From Cytobacillus purgationiresistens (lineage in GTDB: Bacteria > Bacillota > Bacilli > Bacillales > Cytobacillaceae), in the NCBI RefSeq assembly GCF_030813235.1, contig NZ_JAUSUB010000003.1, forward strand, positions 186,001 to 250,000: a DNA stretch of 64,000 bases. Direction: 5' to 3'. Made by a program: the position numbers and the translations under genes. Under the pieces are notes generated by a model. That model was given only the letters and a program-made list of their open reading frames with translations, did not search any database and had not been told where the DNA came from. Below, one piece after another: positions 16,114 to 23,692 of the stretch (the first letter of the stretch is position 1; every line of letters starts with the position of its first letter).

Positions 16114-17514
16114 ATGAAATGGAAGAATCGAAAATACGGGGAAGAATCTCCGCATATACCCGCTGGACCCTTTAAAATTCGCTTACCCTTTATTCATTAT
16201 CGTTTCGAATTGCCTGATTATATTCAAGGATTATTAATGTGTGCCGTTGATTTGGCTGCTATACCGCTGTTAATGGAACTGCTCGGCATGCCATTTGAAG
16301 TTGCACTAGCCATTGTTGTATTAAACGGACTCTTTTATTTATTGCATCATTTACTTGGTGATCCTGCTGTACCAGGCTGGATTACTCCGGCAATACCATT
16401 GATCATGCTATATTGCCAGCAATTCCCGGAAGGTCCTGAACGAGTGCACGCACTCATATCCTTCCAGTTAACATTAGGTATTTTATCGGTGTTTCTCGGG
16501 GCATCCGGCCTTGCAGCCAAGGTGGTTCGCTATATTCCGCCCGCTATGAAATCAGGGGTAATTTTAGGTGCAGGTCTTGCCGCAGTCATTTCTGTTTTCC
16601 AAATTGGCGGCAGATTTGAAGCTTTTCCTTGGACAATTTCAATTGCCATTGGTCTTGGCTTCTATCTATTATTCTCAAAACATTTCATTACTTTCCAGAA
16701 TCGCAACCGTTTCTTGGGACTGATTGCTAAATTGGGCATCTTCCCAGTTATCCTACTGGCCGTATTCATTGCGCCAATATTCGGCGAGGCACCATGGCCA
16801 AAAATCGAATGGGGTTTCTCATCACCAGATTTTATTACATTATGGAATGAATACACTGTCTTCGGATTAGGCTTGCCGCCGCTTATGATGTTTGTAACCG
16901 CTTTACCTACTGTTTTAGCCGCTTATATTGTATTATTTGGCGATGTGTTGCAAACGAAGGTATTGGTTGAAGATGCACAAGCTGGCCGTCCTGATGAAAA
17001 AGTGGAATATAATCCAAGCCGAGCGCACTGGATCTTCGGTATACGCAATAGTGTGATGAGTATCCTTGGTCCTGATGTAACAATGGCCGGTCCATCATGG
17101 ACAGCAATGCAAGTCGTGATGGTTGAGCGCTTCAAAAAGGGACGAAAAGCAATGGATTCATTCTATGGCGGAGTTGGTTCCTTCCGCTGGGGTACAAATA
17201 CCGGACTGCTTCTATTGCCAATTGTTAGTTTAGTAGAACCCATATTAGGTGTGGCCATGGCATTGACCTTATTGGTTCAAGGCTATGTCAGTGTAAAAGT
17301 GGGTGTGCTTGAAGCACGCAGCCAGAAGGATCTCGGTGTTGCCGGCATCATCGGTGCTGTTCTCTGCATTAAAGGCGCTGCATGGGCTTTCGCCGTCGGA
17401 ATCATCCTTTGCTTCTTGCTCTATGGAAAAGATTTCTTCAAAGGTGAAGTCGACAACACTTTTACAAAAGATGCAGTACCACAAGATCAAAATCAAGATA
17501 AGAAGGTGAGTTAA
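16114..17514 (+). CDS. NCS2/solute-carrier-23-like membrane permease
   Basis: 466-residue polytopic membrane protein with about 12-14 hydrophobic segments. It has the overall architecture of NCS2/SLC23-like permeases, though nucleobase-permease signature motifs are not obvious (PAVPGWITPAIPLIML, RYIPPAMKSGVILGAGLAAVI, GLGLPPLMMFVTALPTVLAAY, MAGPSWTAMQVVMVERFKKG, GGVGSFRWGTNTGLLLL). It probably imports the substrate oxidised by the following two enzymes. AGGAGG lies 11 nt before the ATG. The stop overlaps the aldehyde dehydrogenase start (TTAATGA arrangement), showing one operon. The substrate is not inferable from sequence alone. Confidence 0.75.
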   Translation: MKWKNRKYGEESPHIPAGPFKIRLPFIHYRFELPDYIQGLLMCAVDLAAIPLLMELLGMPFEVALAIVVLNGLFYLLHHLLGDPAVPGWITPAIPLIMLYCQQFPEGPERVHALISFQLTLGILSVFLGASGLAAKVVRYIPPAMKSGVILGAGLAAVISVFQIGGRFEAFPWTISIAIGLGFYLLFSKHFITFQNRNRFLGLIAKLGIFPVILLAVFIAPIFGEAPWPKIEWGFSSPDFITLWNEYTVFGLGLPPLMMFVTALPTVLAAYIVLFGDVLQTKVLVEDAQAGRPDEKVEYNPSRAHWIFGIRNSVMSILGPDVTMAGPSWTAMQVVMVERFKKGRKAMDSFYGGVGSFRWGTNTGLLLLPIVSLVEPILGVAMALTLLVQGYVSVKVGVLEARSQKDLGVAGIIGAVLCIKGAAWAFAVGIILCFLLYGKDFFKGEVDNTFTKDAVPQDQNQDKKVS

Positions 17515-18935
17515 TGAAGAAACAAATATACATGAATGGAGAATGGAAGGATTCAGCGAACTATGCTGACCTTCTCTCCCCATATACAAAAGAAGTGATT
17601 GCATATATTCCGCAGGCAACAGAAGAAGAAGTCAACGAAGCCATCTCAGTGGCACATAGTAAAAAAGAAGAAATGGCCAAACTAACTGCTTATGAGCGTG
17701 CTGCTATTCTGGAACAGCTTACACAGTTATTTATCGAAAATCGTCAAAAAGCAGCGGAAATCATCTCAATGGAATCAGCCAAACCAATAAAATTTGCGCT
17801 TGGCGAAATTGACCGCACGATTGAGACCTATAAATTTGCAGCTGAAGAAGCAAAGCGCCATACCGGAGAAATGATTCCAATGGATGCGGCAAAAAACGGA
17901 GCGAACCGCTTTGGCTATACCATTGAACAGCCAATCGGCGTCATCGCTGCCATTACACCATTCAACTTCCCGCAAAACTTAGTGGCGCATAAGGTTGGTC
18001 CTGCGATTGCATCCGGCAATCCAACTGTGCTAAAGCCAGCCTCACAAACACCGCTTTCTGCATTATTTTTAGCAGAATTAATCGATCAAACCGCGCTACC
18101 AAAGGGAGCCTTTAATGTAGTGACCGGTAGCGGAAAAACCGTCGGAGACGCATTTGTTAACAGTGATCTTGTAAAAATGATTACGTTCACTGGCAGCCCT
18201 GGGGTCGGCATTGGCATCAGAAATAAAGCTGGACTGAAAAAAGTCGCACTTGAATTGGGCTCAAATGCCGGGCTAATAATTGATAGAAATGTAGATTTGA
18301 ATGAGATTATTCCAAAATGCGTTACCGGAGCATTCTCCAATCAAGGGCAGGTTTGCATATCCCTGCAAAGAGCGTATGTAATGGAAGAATTATATGAAGC
18401 ATTTGTTTCAACATTCACAGAAGCAACTAAGAAGTTAGTGATTGGCAGCCCAATGGATGAATCAACCGATCTATCTGCGATGATACATCCAGGAGAACAA
18501 GAACGTGCACTCAACTGGGTTAACGAGGCGGTTGAAAAAGGAGCAGTCATTTTAACTGGAGGCAGAATTGAAGACGGCATTTTCCAGCCAACAATTTTAG
18601 CTAATGTCGACGCTGCAGCAAAGGTTTCCTGTCAGGAAGTGTTTGCACCTATCGTCATCGTTAATCGTATTTCTTCTATTGAAGAAGGCATCGCAGCCAT
18701 CAATGATTCCAGCTATGGACTGCAGGCAGGCATTTTCACCAATGATATCAACACTGCATTCAAAGTATCTGAACAATTGGAAGTCGGCGGCGTCATGATC
18801 AACGATATTCCAACCTACAGAGTCGATCAAATGCCCTACGGCGGAGTGAAAGAGAGCGGAACAGGTAAAGAAGGATTAAAATATGCCATCCACGAAATGA
18901 CTGAAACCAAACTCATCGTCTGGAATAAAAACTAG
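17514..18935 (+). CDS. NAD(P)-dependent aldehyde dehydrogenase
   Basis: 473-residue ALDH superfamily enzyme. Key motifs: TPFNFPQNL and KPASQTPLSAL (nucleotide-binding and active-site region), FTGSPGVG, the general base Glu in ALELGSNAG, the catalytic Cys in NQGQVCISLQRAY, EVFAPIV and the PYGGVKESGTG tail. It resembles lactaldehyde/glyceraldehyde-3-phosphate-type and other small-aldehyde ALDHs; the exact substrate is not clear. It is co-transcribed with the permease upstream (overlapping stop/start) and the iron alcohol dehydrogenase 11 nt downstream, suggesting oxidation of an alcohol to a carboxylic acid through an aldehyde. Confidence 0.9.
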   Translation: MKKQIYMNGEWKDSANYADLLSPYTKEVIAYIPQATEEEVNEAISVAHSKKEEMAKLTAYERAAILEQLTQLFIENRQKAAEIISMESAKPIKFALGEIDRTIETYKFAAEEAKRHTGEMIPMDAAKNGANRFGYTIEQPIGVIAAITPFNFPQNLVAHKVGPAIASGNPTVLKPASQTPLSALFLAELIDQTALPKGAFNVVTGSGKTVGDAFVNSDLVKMITFTGSPGVGIGIRNKAGLKKVALELGSNAGLIIDRNVDLNEIIPKCVTGAFSNQGQVCISLQRAYVMEELYEAFVSTFTEATKKLVIGSPMDESTDLSAMIHPGEQERALNWVNEAVEKGAVILTGGRIEDGIFQPTILANVDAAAKVSCQEVFAPIVIVNRISSIEEGIAAINDSSYGLQAGIFTNDINTAFKVSEQLEVGGVMINDIPTYRVDQMPYGGVKESGTGKEGLKYAIHEMTETKLIVWNKN

Positions 18936-18946
18936 GAGTGACCAAC

Positions 18947-20140
18947 ATGTCTGAAAAAATCACATTTGCACCAATCAGCTATACAGGCTGGGATTCACTA
19001 TCCCATCTTGTTGAGGAAGTAAGACGCTTCAATGTCAACAAAATTCTCATCATCACCGACCCATTTTTAAAAGACATCGGCTTAACCGATAAAGTCACTG
19101 TACCATTAGAAGAAGCAGGATATGCAACCGATGTATACACAGAAGTTGTACCCGAACCACCGCTTGCTGTTGGTGAAAAACTCGTTGCCTACACTCGGGA
19201 TCATCAATTTGATATGGTCATTGGCGTTGGCGGCGGCAGTGCACTCGACCTTACGAAACTGGCAGGCACAATTGCTGTCCATGAAGGCAATGTCGCAGAC
19301 TACTTAAACTTAACCGGCACAAAACAAATTATAAAAAAGGGTCTACCCTCCATCCTGATTCCAACTACATCTGGGACAGGATCAGAAGTCACAAACATCT
19401 CTGTCCTATCTTTAGAGACAACAAAAGATGTTGTTACTCATGACTATTTACTAGCCGATGTCGCCATTGTTGATCCGGCTTTAACCATGTCGCTGCCGCC
19501 AAAAGTCACGGCTGCAACTGGAGTAGACGCACTCACACATGCCATCGAATCCTATATTTCAAAAAATGCCAGCCCAGTGACCGATGCCTTAGCATTGCAA
19601 GCGATTCGATTAATTAGCCAATCCATCCGCACCGCCGTCGCTAACGGCGATGACAAACAAGCCCGTATCGACTTAAGCTATGGAAGCTATTTAGCCGGAC
19701 TTGCCTTTTTCAACGCCGGAGTAGCAGGTGTCCATGCATTAGCTTACCCACTCGGCGGCCAATTCCATATCGCACACGGAGATTCCAATGCCGTCTTGCT
19801 TCCATATGTAATGGGCTATATTCGCCAAAGCTGCGAAAAGCGCATGAAGGATATCTACGATGCGATGGGATTCAGTTCTACCAACCTTTCTCAAGAAGAA
19901 GCATCATACCGATGTGTAGATGAATTGAAGCGATTGGTTGAGGATGTTGGCATTCCTTCTTCTTTGAAAGGATTTAATATTGAAGAGGAGGCATTATCTC
20001 CATTAACGAAAGATGCGATTAAGCAGACACGGATTCTTGCTCGGAGTCCGATGGCTTTATTGGAAGAGGATATTTATGGGATTTATCGGGCGGCTTTTGA
20101 TGGGGAGGTTGTTGAAAAAAGCAGCGTCTCGATTATATAA
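18947..20140 (+). CDS. Iron-containing (group III) alcohol dehydrogenase
   Basis: 397-residue Fe-ADH. GVGGGSALDLTKLAG binds NAD(P). PTTSGTGSEVTNISV follows, and the metal ligands lie in DVAIVDPAL, VDALTHAIESYIS, GVHALAYPLGGQFHIAHGDSNAVLLPYVM. The start is ATG 18947 with AGGAGTG just upstream; the slightly longer frame begins inside the ribosome binding site. Likely role: reversible oxidation of the imported alcohol or hydroxy acid to the aldehyde used by the adjacent ALDH. It is the last gene of the LacI-controlled operon and is followed by a bidirectional terminator. Confidence 0.9.
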   Translation: MSEKITFAPISYTGWDSLSHLVEEVRRFNVNKILIITDPFLKDIGLTDKVTVPLEEAGYATDVYTEVVPEPPLAVGEKLVAYTRDHQFDMVIGVGGGSALDLTKLAGTIAVHEGNVADYLNLTGTKQIIKKGLPSILIPTTSGTGSEVTNISVLSLETTKDVVTHDYLLADVAIVDPALTMSLPPKVTAATGVDALTHAIESYISKNASPVTDALALQAIRLISQSIRTAVANGDDKQARIDLSYGSYLAGLAFFNAGVAGVHALAYPLGGQFHIAHGDSNAVLLPYVMGYIRQSCEKRMKDIYDAMGFSSTNLSQEEASYRCVDELKRLVEDVGIPSSLKGFNIEEEALSPLTKDAIKQTRILARSPMALLEEDIYGIYRAAFDGEVVEKSSVSII

Positions 20141-20199
20141 GGAATACCCCCTAGTTACTTCTTATCATGAATTGAATGATAAGAGATAGACATAATGAC

Positions 20200-20230
20200 C
20201 TAAAGCCAGCTATACAAACGCTGGCTTTAG
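20200..20230. terminator. Bidirectional terminator between convergent genes
   Basis: CTAAAGCCAGC/GCTGGCTTTAG, an 11-bp perfect stem with a TATACAAAC loop, between the plus-strand alcohol dehydrogenase gene and the minus-strand carboxymuconolactone-decarboxylase-family gene. Confidence 0.8.
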
Positions 20231-20242
20231 GTATTTTAATCA

Positions 20243-20623
20243 TTAAACATTCTCCATTTCCTCAAAGACCTCTTTAGCCGATCTAAAGCTGTCAATCGCT
20301 GCAGGTACACCGCAATAAATGGCAGTCTGTAAAAACACTTCCTGAATCTCCTCTTTTGTTAATCCATTATTTATTGCACCTCTTACATGGAGTTTTAACT
20401 CGTGCGGTCTATTTAAAGCAGTGATCATGGCCAGATTGATTATACTTCTTGTTTTTTTTGGCAAACCTGGCCTTGCCCACACCTCGCCCCAGCAGTATTC
20501 AGTGACCAGCTCTTGCATAGGCCTATTGAAGTCATCTGCGTTTTGAATGGATTTGTTCACATAATCTGAACCTAATACACTTTTTCTGATTTCTAGACCT
20601 TTTTCAAATTTTTCTTTATTCAT
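20243..20623 (-). CDS. Carboxymuconolactone decarboxylase family protein
   Basis: 126-residue all-helical protein of the CMD/AhpD-like family: NADDFNRPMQELVTEYCWGEVWARPGL, RSIINLAMITALNRPHELKLHVRGA, NGLTKEEIQEVFLQTAIYCGVPAA and FRSAKEVFEE. This is the PcaC-type pattern with E and H near the CWG and RPHELKLH segments, without the CxxC of AhpD. ATG 20623 is preferred over the upstream ATG because GAGAGGAG is then correctly spaced. It is the last gene of a decayed minus-strand catabolic operon with lactonase-like and dehydrogenase genes; decarboxylation of a lactone acid is the likely job. Confidence 0.85.
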   Translation of the reverse strand: MNKEKFEKGLEIRKSVLGSDYVNKSIQNADDFNRPMQELVTEYCWGEVWARPGLPKKTRSIINLAMITALNRPHELKLHVRGAINNGLTKEEIQEVFLQTAIYCGVPAAIDSFRSAKEVFEEMENV

Positions 20624-20655
20624 AATCATTCTCCTCTCATTTATAAAAACTATAT

Positions 20656-21447
20656 TTAAGCGATTTGTACTACGACTCCGGTCAACTCTTCGTTTGGAGC
20701 TGGAAATAGATCCATTACCATCGGGTCGTGTCCAGGAATTACAAGATCATCTGAAGTGGCTAAAGAGTTGACTAAACCAAAGGCATCAAACATTTCAGGC
20801 AAGTTGGAAACGATTGAGAATGGGCGATCATCCTTTATATTTTTATAGAAATGTGTGACATCCGATGCTAAAATAACTTTCCCTTTTTCAGTTTAGATTT
20901 CGACTATTTGCAAACCAGCCGAATGCCCTCCTGCTCTATGGACGGAAATGCCGGGCAATACCTCTTTGCTGCCGTTTACAAACTGTACTTTCCCATTGAA
21001 GTTTTCTTTAACTAAATGAATAACATCAGTTGTTGTGATATGATGCTTAAATTGTTTTTTAGAAGCATACCTCCCAGTCCAGAACGCCATTTCAGATTCT
21101 TGAATAATGAATTGGCTATTTTGGAACTTTTCAGCGTTCCCTAAATGATCGTAATGCATATGAGTAATTGCCACATGCGAGACCGTATTCACTTCTACCC
21201 CTAATTTAGGCAATACAGTAAGCGGACATCTTAAAAAGGTTCTCTTTCGCTCCTTTGCAACCTGTTCATTGAATCCAGTATCTACTACAAGTATGTGATT
21301 CTCGGATTTTACCAGCCAAATATAGTAATCCATCGGCATCGAATAATCTTCATGCGGATCGGTTGCACCATAAAAATGCTCGCTGCATCTTACTTCACGT
21401 GTTGCATATTTTATGGCATACACCTCATAAGCAGGTGTGTCATTCAT
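20656..21447 (-). pseudogene. Metallo-beta-lactamase-fold lactonase gene with an in-frame stop
   Basis: From ATG 21447 the protein is a typical MBL-fold hydrolase of the N-acyl-homoserine-lactonase-like group: DYYIWLVKSENHILVVDTGF, the metal motif THMHYDHLGN (H96, H98, D100, H101) and AGGHSAGLQ (H174). A TAA at 20893-20895 stops it after residue 184. The same frame then continues with the missing conserved end: TEKGKVILASDVTHFY (metal Asp), LVIPGHDP (last His) and a stop at 20656. One base change (CAA to TAA, QTEKG) explains the loss. The start overlaps the hydrolase remnant (ATGA). Confidence 0.85.
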
Positions 21448-21650
21448 AAGCAGCTACTCCTCTTTTCGAAATCTCCTCTAGGACAGGAGAAAAGTATTGC
21501 AAAAATACCTTCGGGTTCTCTGAAATTGGAAAATGCCCAATGCCCTTCATCTCTATGAAAGTCCCATCTAATTGATCGGCTGCCATCCTGCTCATTCCTG
21601 TTGTACATGAGTAATCATATAAAGCCAAGAGCGGCTGCAATAACTACGAA
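21440..21650 (-). pseudogene. C-terminal remnant of an alpha/beta hydrolase
   Basis: Only the last 60-70 residues survive: a PLLALYDYSCTTGMSRMAADQ region, GTFIEMKGIGHFPISENPKVF (catalytic-His loop GHFP) and LQYFSPVLEEI. This is the end of an enol-lactonase-type alpha/beta hydrolase (normally 250-280 aa). Upstream it is fused, out of frame, to the start of a transporter gene. The TGA overlaps the ATG of the lactonase-fold gene, showing former translational coupling. Confidence 0.75.
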
Positions 21651-21767
21651 ATAATGCGCCTTCGTCAGCGACAATTTTTCGATAATTGTATCGACAGATT
21701 ACGAGGTAGAATTAATTTGCGAAGCCGATTGACTATCTTGCACTTCTTTATCAGGAATCATACTCAC
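21640..21767 (-). pseudogene. N-terminal remnant of an MFS transporter
   Basis: GTG at 21767 overlaps the stop of the upstream dehydrogenase (GTGA) with AAGGAGG before it, and opens MIPDKEVQDSQSAS..., a stop, then VDTIIEKLSLTKAHYFVVIA followed by AALGF. That segment resembles the cytoplasmic lead-in and first membrane helix of aromatic-acid/H+ symporters. The reading is cut and joined to the hydrolase tail. A deletion between two operon genes is the simplest explanation. Confidence 0.55.
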
Positions 21768-22672
21768 GTAAAGGCCTCCTTATTTTGAAGTCTGTCATTT
21801 GACATTCTTTCTAGGAACTTTATTATCTCGGTATGATCTTGTTCAGCATCCCCACTTATGCTGGCACCTTCATAAATTTGTTCAACAAGGGAAGCTAAAA
21901 GCACGGGCACCTTCATATCCTTCGCTATATTCGTGACCATCCCTACGTCTTTAAGTAATAAATCCAATGAAAAACCCGAGTTAAAGCTTCTCGGCAAAAT
22001 AAACGAAGGGAACTTATAATGTGTAGAAAAGCTTTGCCCTGAGCTGCTATTAATTGTTTCTAGTGCTACCTTTTGATCTATTCCCAACTTTTTTATTAAC
22101 ATCATAGCCTCGGTCGTCGCATATAAAGAAGTGGCCGATAGGTAATTATTAATTGCTTTAAGCGCATGCCCTGAGCCCGTTGAGCCGACATGATTTACTT
22201 TCTCCCCCATACTCCTAAGTATAGGAAGCGCTTTCAAAAAATCCTCTTTTTTATCAGCCCCCGCCATAATTGTCAGCGATCCTTCTTTTGCCCCTTTCAT
22301 ACCGCCAGAAACGGGTGCATCCATCAAGGTGATGCCTAATGCCTTCCCCTTTTGAGCGAGCTCTTTCGTACTAAGCACATAGGAACTGCTCATATCGATA
22401 ATCGTCCCGCCTGTTTTCATCGATTGAAGCAAACCACCATCGCCCAAAACCACCGACTCAACAATCGAAGAATTAGGCACCATCGTAATGACAACTTCAT
22501 GCTGCACACCTAACTCCTGTATAGAGTGAGCAATCACTGCTCCCCTTTCTCTGAGCGGTTTTGTTGCATCTGAATTTGTATCATACACAGTTAATTCATA
22601 CCCTGAATCCAGCAAATTTTCTGCCATGTACCTCCCCATTTTACCAACACCAACAAAACCAACCTTTTTCAT
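21764..22672 (-). CDS. NAD(P)-dependent dehydrogenase, 3-hydroxyisobutyrate dehydrogenase family
   Basis: 302-residue beta-hydroxyacid dehydrogenase. KVGFVGVGKMGRYMAENLL is the Rossmann GxGxxG. TMVPNSSIVESVVLG and DMSSSYVLSTKELAQKG follow, then DAPVSGGMKGAKEGSLTIMAGAD (substrate-binding), GSGHALKAINNYLSA (catalytic Lys in KAINN) and LLLKDVGMVTNIAKD. The start is ATG 22672 with AAGGGAG upstream; the longer frame runs into the GntR gene. It is the first structural gene of the minus-strand operon, probably controlled by the GntR regulator just upstream. The exact hydroxyacid is unknown. Confidence 0.9.
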   Translation of the reverse strand: MKKVGFVGVGKMGRYMAENLLDSGYELTVYDTNSDATKPLRERGAVIAHSIQELGVQHEVVITMVPNSSIVESVVLGDGGLLQSMKTGGTIIDMSSSYVLSTKELAQKGKALGITLMDAPVSGGMKGAKEGSLTIMAGADKKEDFLKALPILRSMGEKVNHVGSTGSGHALKAINNYLSATSLYATTEAMMLIKKLGIDQKVALETINSSSGQSFSTHYKFPSFILPRSFNSGFSLDLLLKDVGMVTNIAKDMKVPVLLASLVEQIYEGASISGDAEQDHTEIIKFLERMSNDRLQNKEAFT

Positions 22673-22721
22673 TAATTCAGCTCCCTTTGAAATCATGTTG
22701 TCACTCACCCCTTTTCTCGGC

Positions 22722-23369
22722 TCATTCCGGAAATAAAATATCCAACGAGGCGATCGAACGAATCTCCTGTTCATGGATTGCCCGTTTTCCAGATGTCACG
22801 TCCTTCTCCATTAAAGCTTTTGCCTGCTTCTTATGCTCAGCTAAGGAAGACTCTAAATTATCTCCTTGCGCCATTGATATCATTCTAAACGGACGGGCAG
22901 ACCGCCTTAACGATGAATACATTTCGTTTAACACTTTATTTCTAGCGATTAAAAATATTAAGTTATGAAACTCTTCATTCAAATCATAATAAAGCTCAAC
23001 ATTCTTCTCCACTACTGCCTGCTCTTGAGATTGGATAACATTTTCAAGGTTTACAACAGCCTCTGCCGTGATGTTCACCATCGCTTTTTCCATCGCTATT
23101 TCTTCCAAGCGATAAATTACATCATACAACTCATGAATATCCGACTTTGAAAATCGCCGAACAATCACACCTTGATAAGGAATCCTTTGTACCAACCGAT
23201 CTCTTTCCAGCATCAGTAGCGCTTCCCTCACAGGAGAGTGACTCGTGTTAAACTCCTCTGCAATCGCAGATTCGACGAGACGTTCGCCTGGATTCAAGAT
23301 TCTTTTGCCAATCCTATGTGAAATTTCTTCTGCAATTATTATTGCTGTTGTTTTTTTCGTTGATGTGAT
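22722..23369 (-). CDS. GntR/FadR-type regulator with an apparent ATC start
   Basis: Winged HTH with FCD domain: ERLVESAIAEEFNTSHSPVREALLMLERD is the HTH, and a helical FCD domain follows (YDVIYRLEEIAMEKAM, LNEEFHNLIFLIARN, EHKKQAKALMEKDV). An open frame extends upstream of the first TTG (23297) through SHRIGKRILNPGE and AIIIAEEIS, typical of the family. It begins after a stop at a codon ATC (23367-23369) placed correctly behind AGGAGTG. The natural ATG thus seems mutated to ATC. It is either poorly translated or starts at TTG 23297, which would delete the first HTH helix. Confidence 0.8.
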   Translation of the reverse strand: MTSTKKTTAIIIAEEISHRIGKRILNPGERLVESAIAEEFNTSHSPVREALLMLERDRLVQRIPYQGVIVRRFSKSDIHELYDVIYRLEEIAMEKAMVNITAEAVVNLENVIQSQEQAVVEKNVELYYDLNEEFHNLIFLIARNKVLNEMYSSLRRSARPFRMISMAQGDNLESSLAEHKKQAKALMEKDVTSGKRAIHEQEIRSIASLDILFPE

Positions 23370-23662
23370 GGGAATTCACTCCTTTCATTATTAAACATAA
23401 GATTATCGATAATATTATAGTTTAAAATATATATTATTTTGAAAATTTAGTCAATGTGATTTAGGGTATTTTTATGTTAAAGAATAATTTGTTTATCTAT
23501 GCTGAAGAGATCGGTTTGATTTATTTGGATCATTGGAAAGCTTGGCCTAATACTGATGATGAGGGGATAAAGGAATATTTGGACGATACTTACTACCCTA
23601 ATGAACAGGGCATGAGATTTGGAGTGCATTTGCAGAGCAGTTTTTTACTGCGCTATAAAAAA
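23370..23662 (+). other. Divergent intergenic region with an uncertain small frame
   Basis: Promoter side of the GntR gene. A plus-strand frame of 82 codons from 23474 (NLFIYAEEIGLIYLDHWKAW, TYYPNEQGMRFGVHLQ) has protein-like composition but a weak ribosome binding site, and its 3' end runs through the terminator of the next gene. It may be a remnant; no family was recognised. Confidence 0.3.
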
Positions 23663-23691
23663 GAAGCGGATAGCTACATCCGCTTCTTTCT
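23661..23691 (-). terminator. Terminator of the LRR surface-protein gene
   Basis: GAAGCGGAT/ATCCGCTTC stem with a GTAGCT loop, followed on the minus strand by TTTTTTAT directly after the stop codon at 23693. Confidence 0.8.
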
Positions 23692-23692
23692 T

